Origin: Lactarius indigo
Taxonomy: Eukaryota > Basidiomycota > Agaricomycetes > Russulales > Russulaceae
Reading direction: 5' to 3'
Assembly (NCBI GenBank): GCA_025766275.1
Contig: JAFKAC010000103.1
Span: forward strand, 124,001 to 188,000
DNA: 64,000 bases
Of this stretch, positions 10,961 through 22,984 are shown one piece after another. A model generated the notes under the pieces. That model was not told where the DNA came from and made no database searches. It was given only the letters and a program-made list of their open reading frames with translations. Every line of letters begins with the position of its first letter. The stretch's first letter is position 1. Made by a program: the position numbers and the translations under genes.

Positions 10961-12590
10961 AGGCGCATAGACGCGCCTGGCGCCACGGCAAGCAGCTCCG
11001 CGTCAAAGGCCTCCAGGGTTAGCGCCGACAGCGCACTCGTCGGGTAGAGCAACGGCTGCTGCCGACCTCAAATCGAGCTTTCACCTTCGGATCTTCAGAT
11101 ATGTGAATCGCAATGCGAGCCAACACAAAGACTGGTCCAGGAGGAAGGGGGGCCGAGGTGGAGTCGTCACAAGATCGTCTGCAAGCTCCCTCCTCGGACA
11201 GACCTGGGCTGCGCGAGAACGCCCATGCATGGCTGAAGCACCTTCGCACGTATCATTGGATTGGTACGCATCTATTGCCAGTGGTATCCTAATCTGCTCG
11301 AAAGTGACGTCGTGTAGCGCGATGTGGTTTGCATACTGTTCAGGCTATTTTCGAAGGACGGTATCAACTGGATCAGGTTGATCCAAGTGCAATACTGTAC
11401 AGTCTCGACGTGATCACCAGAAACACCTGTGTGGGTCTGTATTGTTTTCCGATACCGACTAGCAGAACAGTTTTGCCATCAATTCAATATACTGTACTAC
11501 TTGACCAAGAGTGCAGCTCTTCTCAGCCAGAATAGAAGCGAAGTGCGATTCGCGAAGGTTCAGGAGTTGCTGAGTATGTGCAGTAAGATAGTGTATACGA
11601 GCGATACGATGGGACTATGGAAAACCGCAATGCGAGGATATCGGGTGGCGATTGTCCAAGGATCGACAAGAAATGGAAAGTTTGTGGCCATCTAGATGGC
11701 AGCGGCACGAGGACCCGCGCCTCTCTTCGAAGAAAAAGGTCAAGTCCGAATCGGTGAGATAAAAATACATGTGCGCAAAGAAAACATTTAAAAAAAATGA
11801 AGAAAATGAGGCCTCACCCACCCCTCGTGAGCGCGCGAAGGAAACACGGCTCAGCGTGATGCTGGTCCCAGTGGGGGTTGCATCCACAGTGCGAAGCGAA
11901 GCGCAACGGGTCTTTTTCTACCCTGGCAGCCTCGGTTGCCAGAGTAGCCCACGGACGGAGCGTCTGCATGTTGGAGCAGCTTCTCATACAGCGCTTGCGG
12001 TGAGACCTAGACGATTACGAAGCGATCAGCCAGAGCCAGAGCTGAGGAAGGCACAATACCTCGCTGTCGTGATCGCGAACTGTCAAGGGTCCAAACGGTG
12101 TCGCATGCGGTCTGTCTTGCAGTTGCGTTTCTTCACACTTGCGTCGATGCACAGGAGCTCAGAGTTCCTTTGTGCTACTTGACTCAATCCGGAATTGAGT
12201 CAGGTAGCACAGAGTAACTCTGAGCCTCTCGCCGACTCGGCGAGATGAGAAAGACGACTCTGATGCTCGGCCACAATCTCGGTGAATGAAAAGGGATGAA
12301 AAGGGATCGGATTGTCTGCGATCAGATCAAATCAATCGCGTCCAACTTTTGTATGCGTTCTGATTCGTTTGTACGCTGAATGACATTGATGTTCGTTGCA
12401 TAGTACTATTGCGAGGTAATTGATGGCTTCCATCCATTGTAGGCCCATTGATTCGCCCGAAGCCAGTTTGCAAACGTGAAGCTGTGGAACGATGAATGGG
12501 TACAAGGTGTACCTGGCTAGCTCTAATCGACGCCACTGACATTTTATACTCCGCCAGGTTCAGTTCCGACTCCCGCATGGCGCTCGACTA
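10960..12590. other. unassigned stretch with coding-like fragments
   Basis: On the minus strand at 11020-11250 a protein-like piece reads PGPVFVLARIAIHISEDPKV, which I do not recognise. From 11260 to 12590 there is no gene I can support; open frames are short and lack splice structure. A perfect-looking hairpin lies at 12158-12224 and is listed separately. Confidence 0.35.
12158..12224. repeat. imperfect 67-bp inverted repeat (hairpin)
   Basis: The left arm (CTCAGAGTT.., TGTGCTAC, TTGACTCAAT) pairs with the right arm (ATTGAGTCA, GGTAGCACA, ..AACTCTGAG) around a four-base CCGG centre. A second small palindrome, TCGCCGACTCGGCGA, follows immediately. No coding sequence flanks it. It could be a small foldback element or a cruciform-forming site. 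Confidence 0.75.
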
Positions 12591-12709
12591 CTTCTGCGGC
12601 TGGTAAGTTAGACTGGCCGTACACAAAGTGACAGGTATTTCCGAAATATGAATGAGGCCATGGAATGGTGGCGTCCAGAAAAAAAATACAAGATACAGAA
12701 AGAATGTAC

Positions 12710-15338
12710 ATATTGTGAGAATCGTCCTATTCCAGTTTGCAAGCTCATAGTATGTGAGAGGGGAAAATCCGAGACATTGAAAAAGCATGCTTTCGGGCGG
12801 ATTTTGGAGATCGTTGGTACGTGGGTGTAGTCGCAGGCCCGCTGCTGATATAACCGCCGCTGAGCAACAAATGTGGGCGAAGGAGGTACAGCCTCCTGGT
12901 GCATACGATTCGTCGTTTTCGTGACCGCTTGAGTATCACTCGGCCTAGGTCTGACCTGTTCTTGCGTAGACGTCTCCACTCCTTCCGTTAGAGCCCTTGA
13001 GAAGGGAAGCCCAGGAAGTGGACCTAGCCGGGGGGACCGTTGGTGCAGGGCGCCTCCCCGCATGAGAATCTGAAGGCAACCGTGAGGACTCGGGACTCAA
13101 AAACGAGCTGTCAGTGAACGTAGATGTTGTCGCTGCCGAATAGGGTGAAGGAATAGATGCAGTTGAAAGAGCGCGAGGGGAAAACAGGACTTGCACGTTT
13201 TGAATGAGATCCTCCAAAACAAGGCACTCCAAGGGAGTCAGTCGGAAAAATCAAAACAAATAGTTGCAACATGCCTTGACGGAGACACCATCTTGCAAGA
13301 CTTCATTCCCTCGAAGGACGGCATAGCGGAAGTTAGCAGCAAGCGACTTCACGGTCATTCCATTCTTATTTGCGTGAGAGGAAACACGCGAGAGATGTCG
13401 CAGAAGGGTTTCTAGAGTTGCCCTCTGAACCGGATGTAATTCACGGATCTTTGATCGTAGTAGCGAGAAACCGTTTTGGGCATATCTGGCTGTGTGTGAC
13501 GTCAGAATGCGGGCGTGGATGAATTGTGTGAGCCTCCTACCTCTATTTTGTCCGTAGTTTCTGTAATCTTGCAAAGAGAGTATAAACAGTGGTTCTGGAA
13601 GGTCTAAGAGGTAGAGCTAGTAGAAGAGGATTTGAGGATTTGACGCGCTTGTAACGGTCGCGATGACTTACCATGAGAAGCATCGCAATGGAATGGATGT
13701 TGTCTGCAGAGCTGAATGAAAAAGACTTTTCACTTTCGAGCCTATGCCGAAACTGGATGCGAATTCATGTCAGTTGGCAGGTTGGTCATTAGCGTAGGTT
13801 TCACTGGCCTGTAATACTTCTGCTCTGAATGGATGATCCACCTGCGCTAATAAGCACGAATCCAAACACACGCCACGATCAACTCACCGAATATATTTTG
13901 CTAATATTCAGACCCCTCTTCTCGACTTCTTCGATGCACATTCTCATCACTTTCGGAACATTGTCTTGATTAGTCTTAAGGTCCACCAGAGGGATACCAA
14001 AAATCAAGTCCGAGTCTGAGTATGTGCTGGGGCGGTAGTTACGGTAGAGTGTGATCGGAGGAATAGAAAAGGAAAGGGCCTGACAGAAGGACGCTTTCAG
14101 GTTGGACGTATCTGTTCCAGCCAAGGCTTTCTCGACTTCCGTCCTAGTAATCGTTGCCAGGTCATCGTGCAGTGTGCGTGCAGTGCTGCATGCCGTGTCA
14201 AATGTTCAAAGATTTCTGGAGGGGTCAATAGTACTCACACCATCCCGTTCATATATTTGACAAGGACGTTCCTGATGACTGGTGTGAAAACGAGTTCTTC
14301 AAGGCACTACGTCGGAAATGTTTGGTGTGACATCAATCAAAATCATAACATGGAATATCACCCACATCGTATCCATCCTCCAGAGTCTCTACCCTCATAA
14401 ATCGCAAGTTGTTGAGGAGGCGAATGGCCCTCCTGCAGTCATCGTCGGACACTAATTCATAGATCCAATTCAGAGAACTTAGTCGGAACCTAGGGGCAAT
14501 CTCGGCGATACCTTCTTCGGATTTGTCAACCTCAGGTTCCTGTGAACCTTCTTGCCGACCACGAAATAGCGTAGAGGTCCTCGCTCCAACCCTTTTTTCG
14601 GAATGTCTTGAGTATGTCGCGAGACATCGATAGAGTGGGCGTATTACCGTGAGTGATGTTTATTGAAGTATGCCTGTTGGAGCTTGGAGACCGTATTCTC
14701 TGCGTAATCTGCGTACTCCGTTGCGGATTCCTTGAGGTCTTCCTCGATCCACTTTCCCGTCTGGTCTTTCGTTTTCTTCCGAATTTCTCTATCATCAGAA
14801 CAGAGATGCCCTCCCGAATAAGATGTTCCTGGCTCACCTTCAACGTTATAAGGGGTTTGATGACGTCGTTATCCAATATATCCACGAAAGCCTGCTGGGT
14901 ATTGGCCTCTGCAAAGGCAGTCTGTTTTCAAGCCACAGTCCTGGATGTGCGAATGCATACCTCTTTCTAGATTGTCTCTCACTTTCTCCCACGCTGCTCT
15001 CGTAGTAGTTGGTTCGGCCTGCGGGTCGAACGAAGCATCGACGGTCTTTGCTTTGTGATGAAGATTCCGTAAAGATTCGATACTCCAAGAGAACCAAATG
15101 AGCCTAGAAACGTGACAGGTTCGACACAACCACTGACTATGTTGCCTCAATACTTCGCCTGAAAATTGAACAATTAGCGTAAAGTGCAATGTGAACAGGG
15201 TTGAGGGGACCTTTCTTGGAAGAAAGCCAAATAGCGATCTGCGATGACCCCGAGTTGAGTATCGAATTGGACAAGTAGACTGTTCGAGTAGTTCTCTAAA
15301 AGGACTCTGGATTGAGGTTCTACGGATAGGAACGACAT
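12710..15338 (-). pseudogene. F-BAR/RhoGAP copy C, near full length, disabled
   Basis: Begins MSFLSVEPQSRVLLENYSNS. F-BAR pieces: IESLRNLHHKAKTVDASFDP, AAWEKVRDNLER, QQAFVDILDNDVIKPLITLK. RhoGAP pieces: FGIPLVDL, VPKVMRMCIEEVEKRGLN, SKIYS (Ser at the arginine finger), YLLDLPEPLFILSLQDYRNY, IRELHPVQRATLETLLRHL and NKNGMT. An in-frame TAA near 14633 lies at the same codon as in copy B (context CGG-TAA-TAY). The C-terminal tail changes frame near 13070. The last intron has a GC donor (AAG|GCATGT). Confidence 0.85.
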
Positions 15339-15603
15339 GAGGGGTGGGGTTGCGCCAGGACGCAAAGCTGCTCGTGTCAAATGATGACGTATTTTCCCAG
15401 GCCTCCAAATGTTAGGCCGCAGCATAGGTATTTTGGTGGGATTCATGCCCAGGCATTAAGAAAGGTTTTAAGACATTGTGATGTACTACCAATTCAACGA
15501 ATGGGGGAGGTCGAACCTCAGATGAGCCTAACGCCCGGGCCACTCCCGACCACATGAATTCCGAGTCGCGGCGAAGGAAAAGAACCAGCATGCGCGATTT
15601 CTT

Positions 15604-15627
15604 AGTACTCAGTACTCAGTACTCAGC
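15604..15627. repeat. short tandem repeat, 8-bp unit
   Basis: Three consecutive copies of AGTACTC(A), followed by a degenerate fourth (AGCGCTCAG). It lies in the spacer between RhoGAP copy C and the APM3 pseudogene. Confidence 0.7.
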
Positions 15628-15879
15628 GCTCAGCCCTGCACACACCCCGTGTCAGCAGTGATAGAACTCGGACGTGAACATGCGGGCTCGATCCTACTAC
15701 ACTTTGGTGGGCTCAGGCTCTTCTCGGTCTCGTCTTCAATGTCCCGCAACCCATCTCGGCGCACAAGACCTGATCGCGTCCAAGAACTGTAATTAGTCGT
15801 GGGAAGCGAGTGGGGCGGCGTGCGTAGTCTGACCCTTCAAGTTTCTCTTTTAAAACACCCATTCAATCATTCGCCTTTC

Positions 15880-17740
15880 CACTTGACTCCCCACTCGACG
15901 CGCCCCAACACGCGCCCACGTGTACCCTGTACGTCTCACCGCTCAGCTTAACTTGGTCTATCTTCAGCACAAAGCAACGCGCCCGCAGGCAACGCAAACG
16001 AGAGTTGCGCCTGGTGCGCATCTCTACTCGTGGACGGGTCCCGCGGCGTTGAGGTCCGGCCCGGCCCGGGAACGGGACGGTTGGCATCGGAGATCGCGGA
16101 GGGGAAGGGGGTGAGGGACCAGCGCAGCGTACGCCACGCGGGTACGTACAGCCGCCGCCGCCGCCACTGGCGCCGCTGCACGTCGCGATGGAGCCAAGAG
16201 ACGTCCTCGAGTAAGCCTGCGCGTGGAACGAACAACGGCTCGAACGCGCCTGTTCAAGTTTCCAGGGAGCTTGGTAGTTAGATGGTCGTTCGGAGTAGAA
16301 CGAGAGGTGAGGATGGACCGCCCTGGTCAGTGATAGAGAACAACGCTTGCAGGGTGAACGGCATCTGTAGTCATAGCTGTGAGGTCGAAGGAATATTCCG
16401 TGAGCGTGAAACGCCTGTCCGGTGGGACGAAGGAGAGCACTGTTGATTGGGCAAAGCGACGTTAAATCTGTGGAAGGGGAACGCCCATCAGGTAGAGCGG
16501 GGCACAGGTGGGGAGTCAGACCAGGAGATATAGTACAAACCGGAGGTGGTGCGTGAATCAGTCAGAGCGAGAAGCTATTGGTCGGGTGTTCCTGCTGGCG
16601 TGTAAGTCACAAGTTGGCAAGATTAACAAGAGCATAAAAGCCAGAAATACCGCATTAAAGTTAACATCGACCTTGCCGAGAACGCTACTCGTAATGATCA
16701 TCCATTCCTGAAAGAAAGGTTGGGTATTGATTATCATCGTAGTTGTAGCAAAGACCGTCTTTGCGCCGTGGGATTGGGCTGGAGAACGCATTTGGATTGT
16801 TCTTAGTGGGTCCGGAGCCCTTAGGAGTTCCGAAGGGCCCAGTGGCGCCAGTGGCAGTATATTGTTGATAGTGACGGAATGAGAACAATGCCGCGTAGTG
16901 CGTTTGGGGGTACCCACTAGCACTGGCATCTAAAGTCTCCTCGAGGAATTGATGAACAATAGCAAAGTTGTCTCCGTGTTCGGGGCAAGGGCAGTTACTT
17001 CTCCGAAGTATTCAGTGATATGAGGTTTTTTTTTTTTTTTTGAGCCATGTTTATTCCGGGACAGTATAGATGATACAAGACCGGTCTTCGACTCCCTACA
17101 GAGCGAAATTTACGAGAAGTAACGCAGTTGGGACGCGTGCACCGTGTGTAATGGTAAGTAATTGGGCCACCTCGCTAGAGGAAGGCAAGTAACCGAAGGA
17201 AGAGCGTAGCATGCCGCGCAGATAAAAGGTGACGGCAGAGGAGAGAGGTACCTAGGTGTGTGATCAGGAAAAGGGTGCGGGCGGCCATCAAGCCGGGTCC
17301 AAGTCATAGTCAAGCAGGTCTTCAGGGGGCAGGGCAGGGCGCGCGAGGTGATCGTGTAGCTCCGTCAGCCATTGTTCCCGGGGGGTGGGGACGGCGACGG
17401 GAGCTTCCAGGTCCGGTTTGGCAGCCAGCTTGGTCAGCTGGAGGAATTTCAGGAAGGTGTAAACAGTGGTAGAGGAATCTCCAGCGAAGACATTAATAGG
17501 ATCCATTCGGTCAAGAGGGTCAAGGGGATAATGAGAGTTGTCATATGGGTCGTTGTCTCTGACCGAATGGGGGTAGAGAAGGGCCCGTTGCCGAGAGTAC
17601 GTGGGGCAATCGAACACGAGATGGTAGAAGGACTTATCCTGAAAGCCGCACCTGCAGTGTGCTGCTTCGGGGGGTAGATCGGGGCGGTGTCGGTCGGTGT
17701 AGTCAGAAGTGGGAGAAGTGATAGGAGGTTGTTCAGGAAG
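15880..17740 (-). pseudogene. AP-3 mu (APM3) pseudogene split by a LINE
   Basis: C-terminal exon pieces (QLSFALPAGALL, EDRPS.. KLSGETY) are visible at 15.9-16.2 kb. This copy retains the segment preceding VELYLGS that other pseudo-copies have lost. Exons 5 to 2 continue with many frame breaks to about 17025. There the exon 2 sequence corresponding to FGEVT-EYF-ILIN is interrupted by a LINE (17026-17716). APM3 sequence resumes for only a few bases after it (GGTTGTTCAGGAAG; the intact gene has GGATGTTCAGGAAG). Confidence 0.75.
17026..17716 (-). mobile_element. 5'-truncated LINE (non-LTR retrotransposon), C-terminal part
   Basis: Poly(T) at the left end is the poly(A) tail of a minus-strand element. 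The minus strand encodes the end of a LINE ORF2: HCRCGFQDKSFYHLVFDC, a C-x-C-x8-H-x4-C zinc-knuckle-like motif, then PTYSRQRALLYP and about 90 more residues to the stop. The upstream reverse transcriptase and endonuclease are missing, as expected for 5' truncation. The element is flanked by AGTGATATGAGG (17014-17025) and AGTGATAGGAGG (17717-17728), a 12-bp target-site duplication with one mismatch. The 3' untranslated end matches the short copy at 6.03 kb. Confidence 0.85.
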
Positions 17741-17819
17741 TTTTTCCGATATATTATTATTATTATTTCAAACATATTTCAAAAAACAAGTAGGCTAGTG
17801 GTAAGCCTCAACACGGGGG

Positions 17820-18160
17820 TTCCCGAAACCCCGCCAAATCAACACTTTTTGGAAAAGCGCTCCAGCGATTTGAAAACTGCTGTAATGGATTGGAAGAGCA
17901 ACAACAGGCCGGTTAAAAGGATACCCGAGGGCACCAGGAGACAAAATGTGGAGCAAAGGGTACCGTGGACAATTACATATCACGGGGAGGGGGGGGACCT
18001 GGCGAATGTTCAGGCACACCAAGGGGCACACCCTTTTTTTCAGGGTGCGAATCGAGGTGTGAATATTGTGAATGGGACTCAATTTGTCCTGGGTGTGCGC
18101 TGGGATTGGTGCATGTTGCACCAGGGGACGGGAGATTGGCAAAAGGAACACCCTGCTATC
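17820..18160 (+). repeat. dispersed repeat, member 1 (inverted relative to 19.6-19.86 kb)
   Basis: This stretch matches the reverse complement of about 19610-19860: shared TGGCGAATGTT, GGCACACC, CACACCCTTTTTTT, GTGCGAATC, GTCCTGGG and GGAACACCCTGCTA in the same order. One plus-strand frame is open here for 224 codons (17687-18361), but the partner copy has stops and indels and the translation resembles no family I know. I treat it as a repeat rather than a gene. Confidence 0.6.
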
Positions 18161-18490
18161 AAAATGGAAACTCCACTACAGTACACGAGTCTCTGCTCGG
18201 ATCCAGTCGTTTATAAATATAGTATACTGGATGAAGTACTGGACTGTAATGCGGTGACCGATTATGATCAAGTCAAGATTACATCCCGACAATCCCTGAT
18301 CTTGCGACATGACCTAACCCAGTTTCTCAAGATCTCAAGGGCTGGATCAGTACTGTGCTGATCAATAATACAATAGAGAGAGATGCCCCGCTCTGTATTA
18401 TGCCTCGGCGCATTACTTACCTATCATTCTTGGCAGCACGTTAGTTCTCCTTACGATACTACTTCTTGGTTGACCGGTCTTGTATTAATT

Positions 18491-18925
18491 TTTTTTTTTT
18501 TTTTGAATCGATTTTTGTGCGCCCGAGGGCAGATTGCCCTATGTAGCACTACACAACGATGCTAATCTACGCGACCGTATTGTTCCGCAATTCTGGGGTT
18601 CTGCACTTCAATCTTAGGACTCCCCTTCTCCTTGTGAGGAGAAGCGTGGCTTCTTGTCAAGCGTTGAGGTTGGTGGGGCGTGCTGGGCGCCGTGTCGCGA
18701 GGCGCGGATTGCGGGATATTTGTTTAGGGTGAGGTGTGCGACCGCTTCCTGCGACTACCACCTTCTTCTTCGTATCTTGAGCGAACCTGGTGTTGCTTGG
18801 TTTGGCAAGTTGAGGAGCTGTGATGTGTTGAGGTTTGGGTATGTGGGTGGCGGGTGGGGCTAGGTTCCATTCTCCGTCCTTCTCCTACTCCAGTTTCCTT
18901 CCTGTGTTACTCTCCCCGTCTCCTT
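18491..18925 (-). mobile_element. 5'-truncated retroposon with perfect 13-bp target-site duplication
   Basis: Poly(T) at the left (minus-strand poly(A) tail) is followed by about 415 bp and bounded by a perfect direct repeat, TCTTGTATTAATT, at 18478-18490 and 18926-18938. The sequence after the tail (GAATCGATTTTTGTGC) differs from the 6.03/17.03 kb family, so this is a second LINE or SINE lineage. The minus strand carries a short basic open frame (FAQDTKKKVVVAGSG) that may be the end of an ORF. Confidence 0.85.
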
Positions 18926-18939
18926 TCTTGTATTAATTA

Positions 18940-20880
18940 CCATCCTGGAGTATGGTACATGGATCCAATAAATAACTAAACATGGTAATAAAATATATAA
19001 ATTCAGGGACACATTTTACTGTAAGGATTTTCTCCGATTTACCAAGTGATCTCGGAAAAGTCTCCCTTTAGTTATACTATCGTCAAGTAACTTACTACTA
19101 GGGTGAATCGTCTACCACGACTGTAAGTTCCCCTCACCTGTGCGATCCGGCGTGTTGCGAGCTCTACATCGTTCGTCCGTGTAGGGTTAAACTCTACCAA
19201 TCCTTACTTCGCTTGGTCCTCGATCCAAGGCGTGATGCTATCGGATCACGCCTTCGCTGAAGGTGTGTCTTATATATCGTAGAGGAGCCAGCAAATGTGT
19301 CGTACGTTCCGGAACAATTCTGCCATTAGTAACTGTACTACCGAATGTATCGTAGTAGATGACATTACCTGACATCAGGTGGGGTGGGATAGATAAGGAG
19401 ATGGTAACGGCTGTCAGGGTGAGAGCATGCCAAGGTGCCAGTGTCAGTGATACTTCAATTATCGCTTATATCAGCACATGCACAAATACGGCGGGATTAT
19501 CAGAACCAGCAGTGACTGGATGGCCAGATTCGGCATTCTGTCATAGTGTCCAACCCGAACCGACCGATAACTTGAATACTGAAAATTTGTCACTCCTGGG
19601 CCATTTTGATATGTAGCAGGGTGTTCCATTTGTCGATCTTCCGTCCCTAGCGCAACGTGCACGCCCAGGACAGATTTAGTCCCGTTCGCACCTTGATTCG
19701 CACCGCGAAAAAAAGGGTGTGCCTTAACATTCGCCAGGCTCCCTGTAGTTTGTAATTGTTCACGGTAACCTTTGCTCCGCTGGTGACTCTCCTGACCCCC
19801 TCAGGTATTTTTCTAACCAGCCTGCTGTTGCTCCTCCAATTCACTAATTACACGGAAGCATTAACATCCAAACACCATCTCATGCCCAAAGAAGAGGCTG
19901 GTCGCTGCCGTCACATCTCAACAGACTCAACTTCGATCTTGGTATCCCGTATCGCCGAAGAAATCGCCATGGTATATTACTATGTGCTCATTGCTAGCAT
20001 GTGTAGTACCGATACCGTGACGCATTTCGGACAGCATACGCGTGTCGACCGCGGGCTTGAGACCACGCATCGAAAATCCCTCCTCCCAGACCTAGTTTTA
20101 CCTTCGTCGATGCTTTCCGATTTGCGAACCAAGGTAACGGCCAGGTGCATCGGATTTGAGCTCTGGTGTAGGGTGGCTCATCTGTCTAATTTCTCATGGA
20201 GTGCCCGTAGGGTTTGGCCAGAATTCATATTTGTACCACAGCCCAAGGCCGAGACTTTGCGACAAGCGGCTGACAGCAACCGTGCGTGTGAACTTCACAT
20301 GCCATGGCTATGACCATCGTAAGTTATTGGTGATCCCCCCTTCCTTTCCCCCTCGCCCTCTTCCTGGGGGATCCTGACAATTTTTGCTAAACCGACGTCT
20401 ATGCCCATCACGTCCACAATACGACTGTCACACCGGTCGTACTCCAGTGTCAGAGTCATGCGCAAGCGTGAAAATTCTTGTCATTCTGAACATACAGAAC
20501 GAATTACTACCTATATCTCTGGCGATCTTCTCTTTGGGCTAAGATTTTCTTTCTTGATATTGGGAGCTTGTCCACATGCTGATCTCATGGGTGCCACAGG
20601 AATAGATCTGTCACTGTAGATCGTGCCATGCCTGCATGCAAACGGGAGGTATTGTTCTGCGGCTGCGCCCATGCTCGGTTCCCTGAGGCAGCACCGCCTT
20701 CAAAGGGGTCTCAGCGGGCACGACGGAATAATCCGAAGAAGCATCGGTTCATCTAGTAAGGGAAGATACAATAAGTGCTGCGGAACGGAAAACTAGCAAC
20801 CTCCAGTGCCAAACACCTTCTTCTATAACGCGACTTCCCAGTAGACCGCTTTTTTCGGATAATGAGGGATCCTAATGGCG
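18940..20880. other. 5' part of duplicated block 1; repeat-derived, no supportable gene
   Basis: Positions 19140-19360 match 30305-30500 (shared AAGGCGTGATG and ACGCCTTCGCTGAAGGTG), and 19845-20760 match 31535-32400 on the same strand. Positions 19610-19860 form the inverted partner of the 17.8 kb repeat. A 185-codon plus-strand frame (19756-20313) is open, but its counterpart in the other block is interrupted by stops, so it is probably not a gene. An AT-rich stretch lies at 18940-19030. Confidence 0.5.
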
Positions 20881-21096
20881 TCACCGAGTGGGTGTGGACT
20901 TTTTGGAGCCCACAGACCAATTTACCTCACGGCGTGCCACCGAGACTTCAAAAACATTTGAGAAGCCAGACCAGCCCCCTCCATCGCCTTCATCATCTCT
21001 ACCGACCCTCCCAGTAACCAGAACTGGCTCTCCTTTGACCTCTGTCCGGACACATATTTTCTGGTCACCAGGGAATTCCAGTGGTGTCCGATCTCA

Positions 21097-22338
21097 ATGA
21101 ACGATCTGGAAAACGACGAAGACTCGCCCGTTGGGACCGGTTCTCATCGGCGTCTCTTTGATGACCAGTTTGGCTGGCCTACGACGTCCGATCCCGCACC
21201 CATTTCGCAACTCCCTCCCTCCACACCTCAGGATGGCTGCACTCATACGGAGCTTCTGCGAGGCCATGCATACGCACGCTTATGGCTACCTCTCAATGAC
21301 CTCTCGGGTGTTCCTCGACTCTGTTATGCGAACGTTAGTCCCAAGAACGCTACAGCGGCGTATCTTGATGCAGCGGACTCTTCCTTGAATCCACCTAGCG
21401 GCCACCAAGACCGTACGGGAGGGGTTAGTCTTCCGGCATCGCGTCCTCTACAATTCGGTCCGATTTTTGATGGCCGTAGTCCTTCACCCACCGGAGGCCC
21501 TGTCTTCCCTCCGGCGTCACGATACTTCGAGCGCACGTTGGTGAGGCACACTATATTTCGCGTCGACCGGCCATTGACATTGTCCGCGTAGTTCCCACCC
21601 ACCTCAAGTCTGCAGCTACCTCCCTCCCTACATCGGAGCATTGAACTTGATCACCTCTATTCCTCGCAGACCCTGCCCCAAACTCCTAGCGCCGAGACGG
21701 ACGTCACTGGGGATACCTCTCGCACGTTCGTGCCCCCTACTCTCCCATTCTCTTGGGCGGGGTCTTATCACGGTGAATCTGACGATAACGAAACGTTTCC
21801 CGCTACGATGGCAATCCGTGGATCGACGCAGGACAACAGCACGGCTACCACTCCCCTAGGCACGGCGACAACGTTCTTACCATCATCCAGTCAAGAAGTC
21901 CTTGAGTTACTCTCTCACACCTACTCAGTCGTTCGTCTCCCCGGCGCGACCATGGATGATTATATTACCCTCGATCCCTACCCTACCCATGACGAGGCGG
22001 CACCATCATTGGTGCATCAAGTACGTCGGTTCGCAAACACAGTAGCATTTACCCCACCGTCAAGTCGTGTCTCGGCGCGTCGTAACTCCAAGAAATACCT
22101 GTGCAATGTCTCGAGATGTTCCTCTGGCTTCGCACAGAGGCAAGGCTTAAGCAGACATATGAAGGACATTCATTCACAGCGGATTCCCTGCCCCTACTGT
22201 AACGACTTCGAGTGGTCGAAGGGGCGGTTATATGTATTTAAGAGTCACCTCAAGAAAAAGCATCCAGGAGCTCCCCTCCCCTTAATTCGCAACGACAATA
22301 TGAGGGCCTTGGAATATTCGCTCACGCGGGCAGGCTAG
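21097..22338 (+). CDS. C2H2 zinc-finger protein, copy Z1
   Basis: Model: exons 21097-21540 and 21592-22338, a 51-nt GTGAGG..TAG intron, 396 residues. The N-terminal three-quarters is Ser/Thr/Pro-rich and probably disordered. Near the C-terminus are two C2H2 fingers: CNVSRCSSGFAQRQGLSRH (C-x4-C-x12-H-x4-H) and CPYCNDFEWSKGRLY..H-x4-H, spaced 10 residues apart. This suggests a nuclear DNA-binding protein; targets are unknown. Paralogues lie at 26.8-27.8 kb (minus) and 32.7-33.9 kb. Relative to the latter, the second intron is missing cleanly here. The start is uncertain: an open frame upstream (20888-21100) overlaps the chosen ATG. Confidence 0.65.
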
Positions 22339-22984
22339 GCATTGTGCTACAGTTCGATGGGGTTCTCGAGACTGTTTCGATTCGTTCATACGTAACCTTC
22401 TATCCCCTATGTTTCCATTCTCACCATGGTGTAACTAGTGTGTAGCAATATCCAATCCCCAGATCTTTGCAGTGGGCTCTAGACAGCGCACGACTCGGAG
22501 GCCACACAACCTTGCCGGATCTTCCCTGCGACCCGGAACAACCCGGCTTTACAGTGCCTACATGTGTGAGACGCCACACGGTCATGGTTCGCTACGATCC
22601 TCGATCAGATCTGTACACGCCGCAGTCGTATAGCTGACATGTGTAAGATCGTTGCTATGAGTGTGCGTGGTGTGAACGTTGTCGATCGCCGATCACTGAT
22701 CACCAGGGGCATATGATCTACGCCTTTCCGAGCACGAACTTGTGTTAGCGGCGGGTCTGGTACGTGCAGAGTAAGCGGGTCCTAGTCCTGGTAAAGTAAC
22801 CGTTAATTCGGTAGCGGCCACAATCCAAAAGCGTTGCTGCGTTACCACTGTAGCTGTAGGAGTGCGTGAATGCGACTCAGTATTTATAGAAGTGACTCCA
22901 GTGACATTGTGTAACCACCTATAGGAGCGCCCAAAGTGCGACGGCGGTAGTAGTAAGTACACAGTAAGTGGTTGGAGTAAGTTC

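Noticed and set aside
19756..20313. 185-codon open frame
   Set aside because: The homologous stretch in block 2 is broken by stops, and the translation has no recognisable domain.
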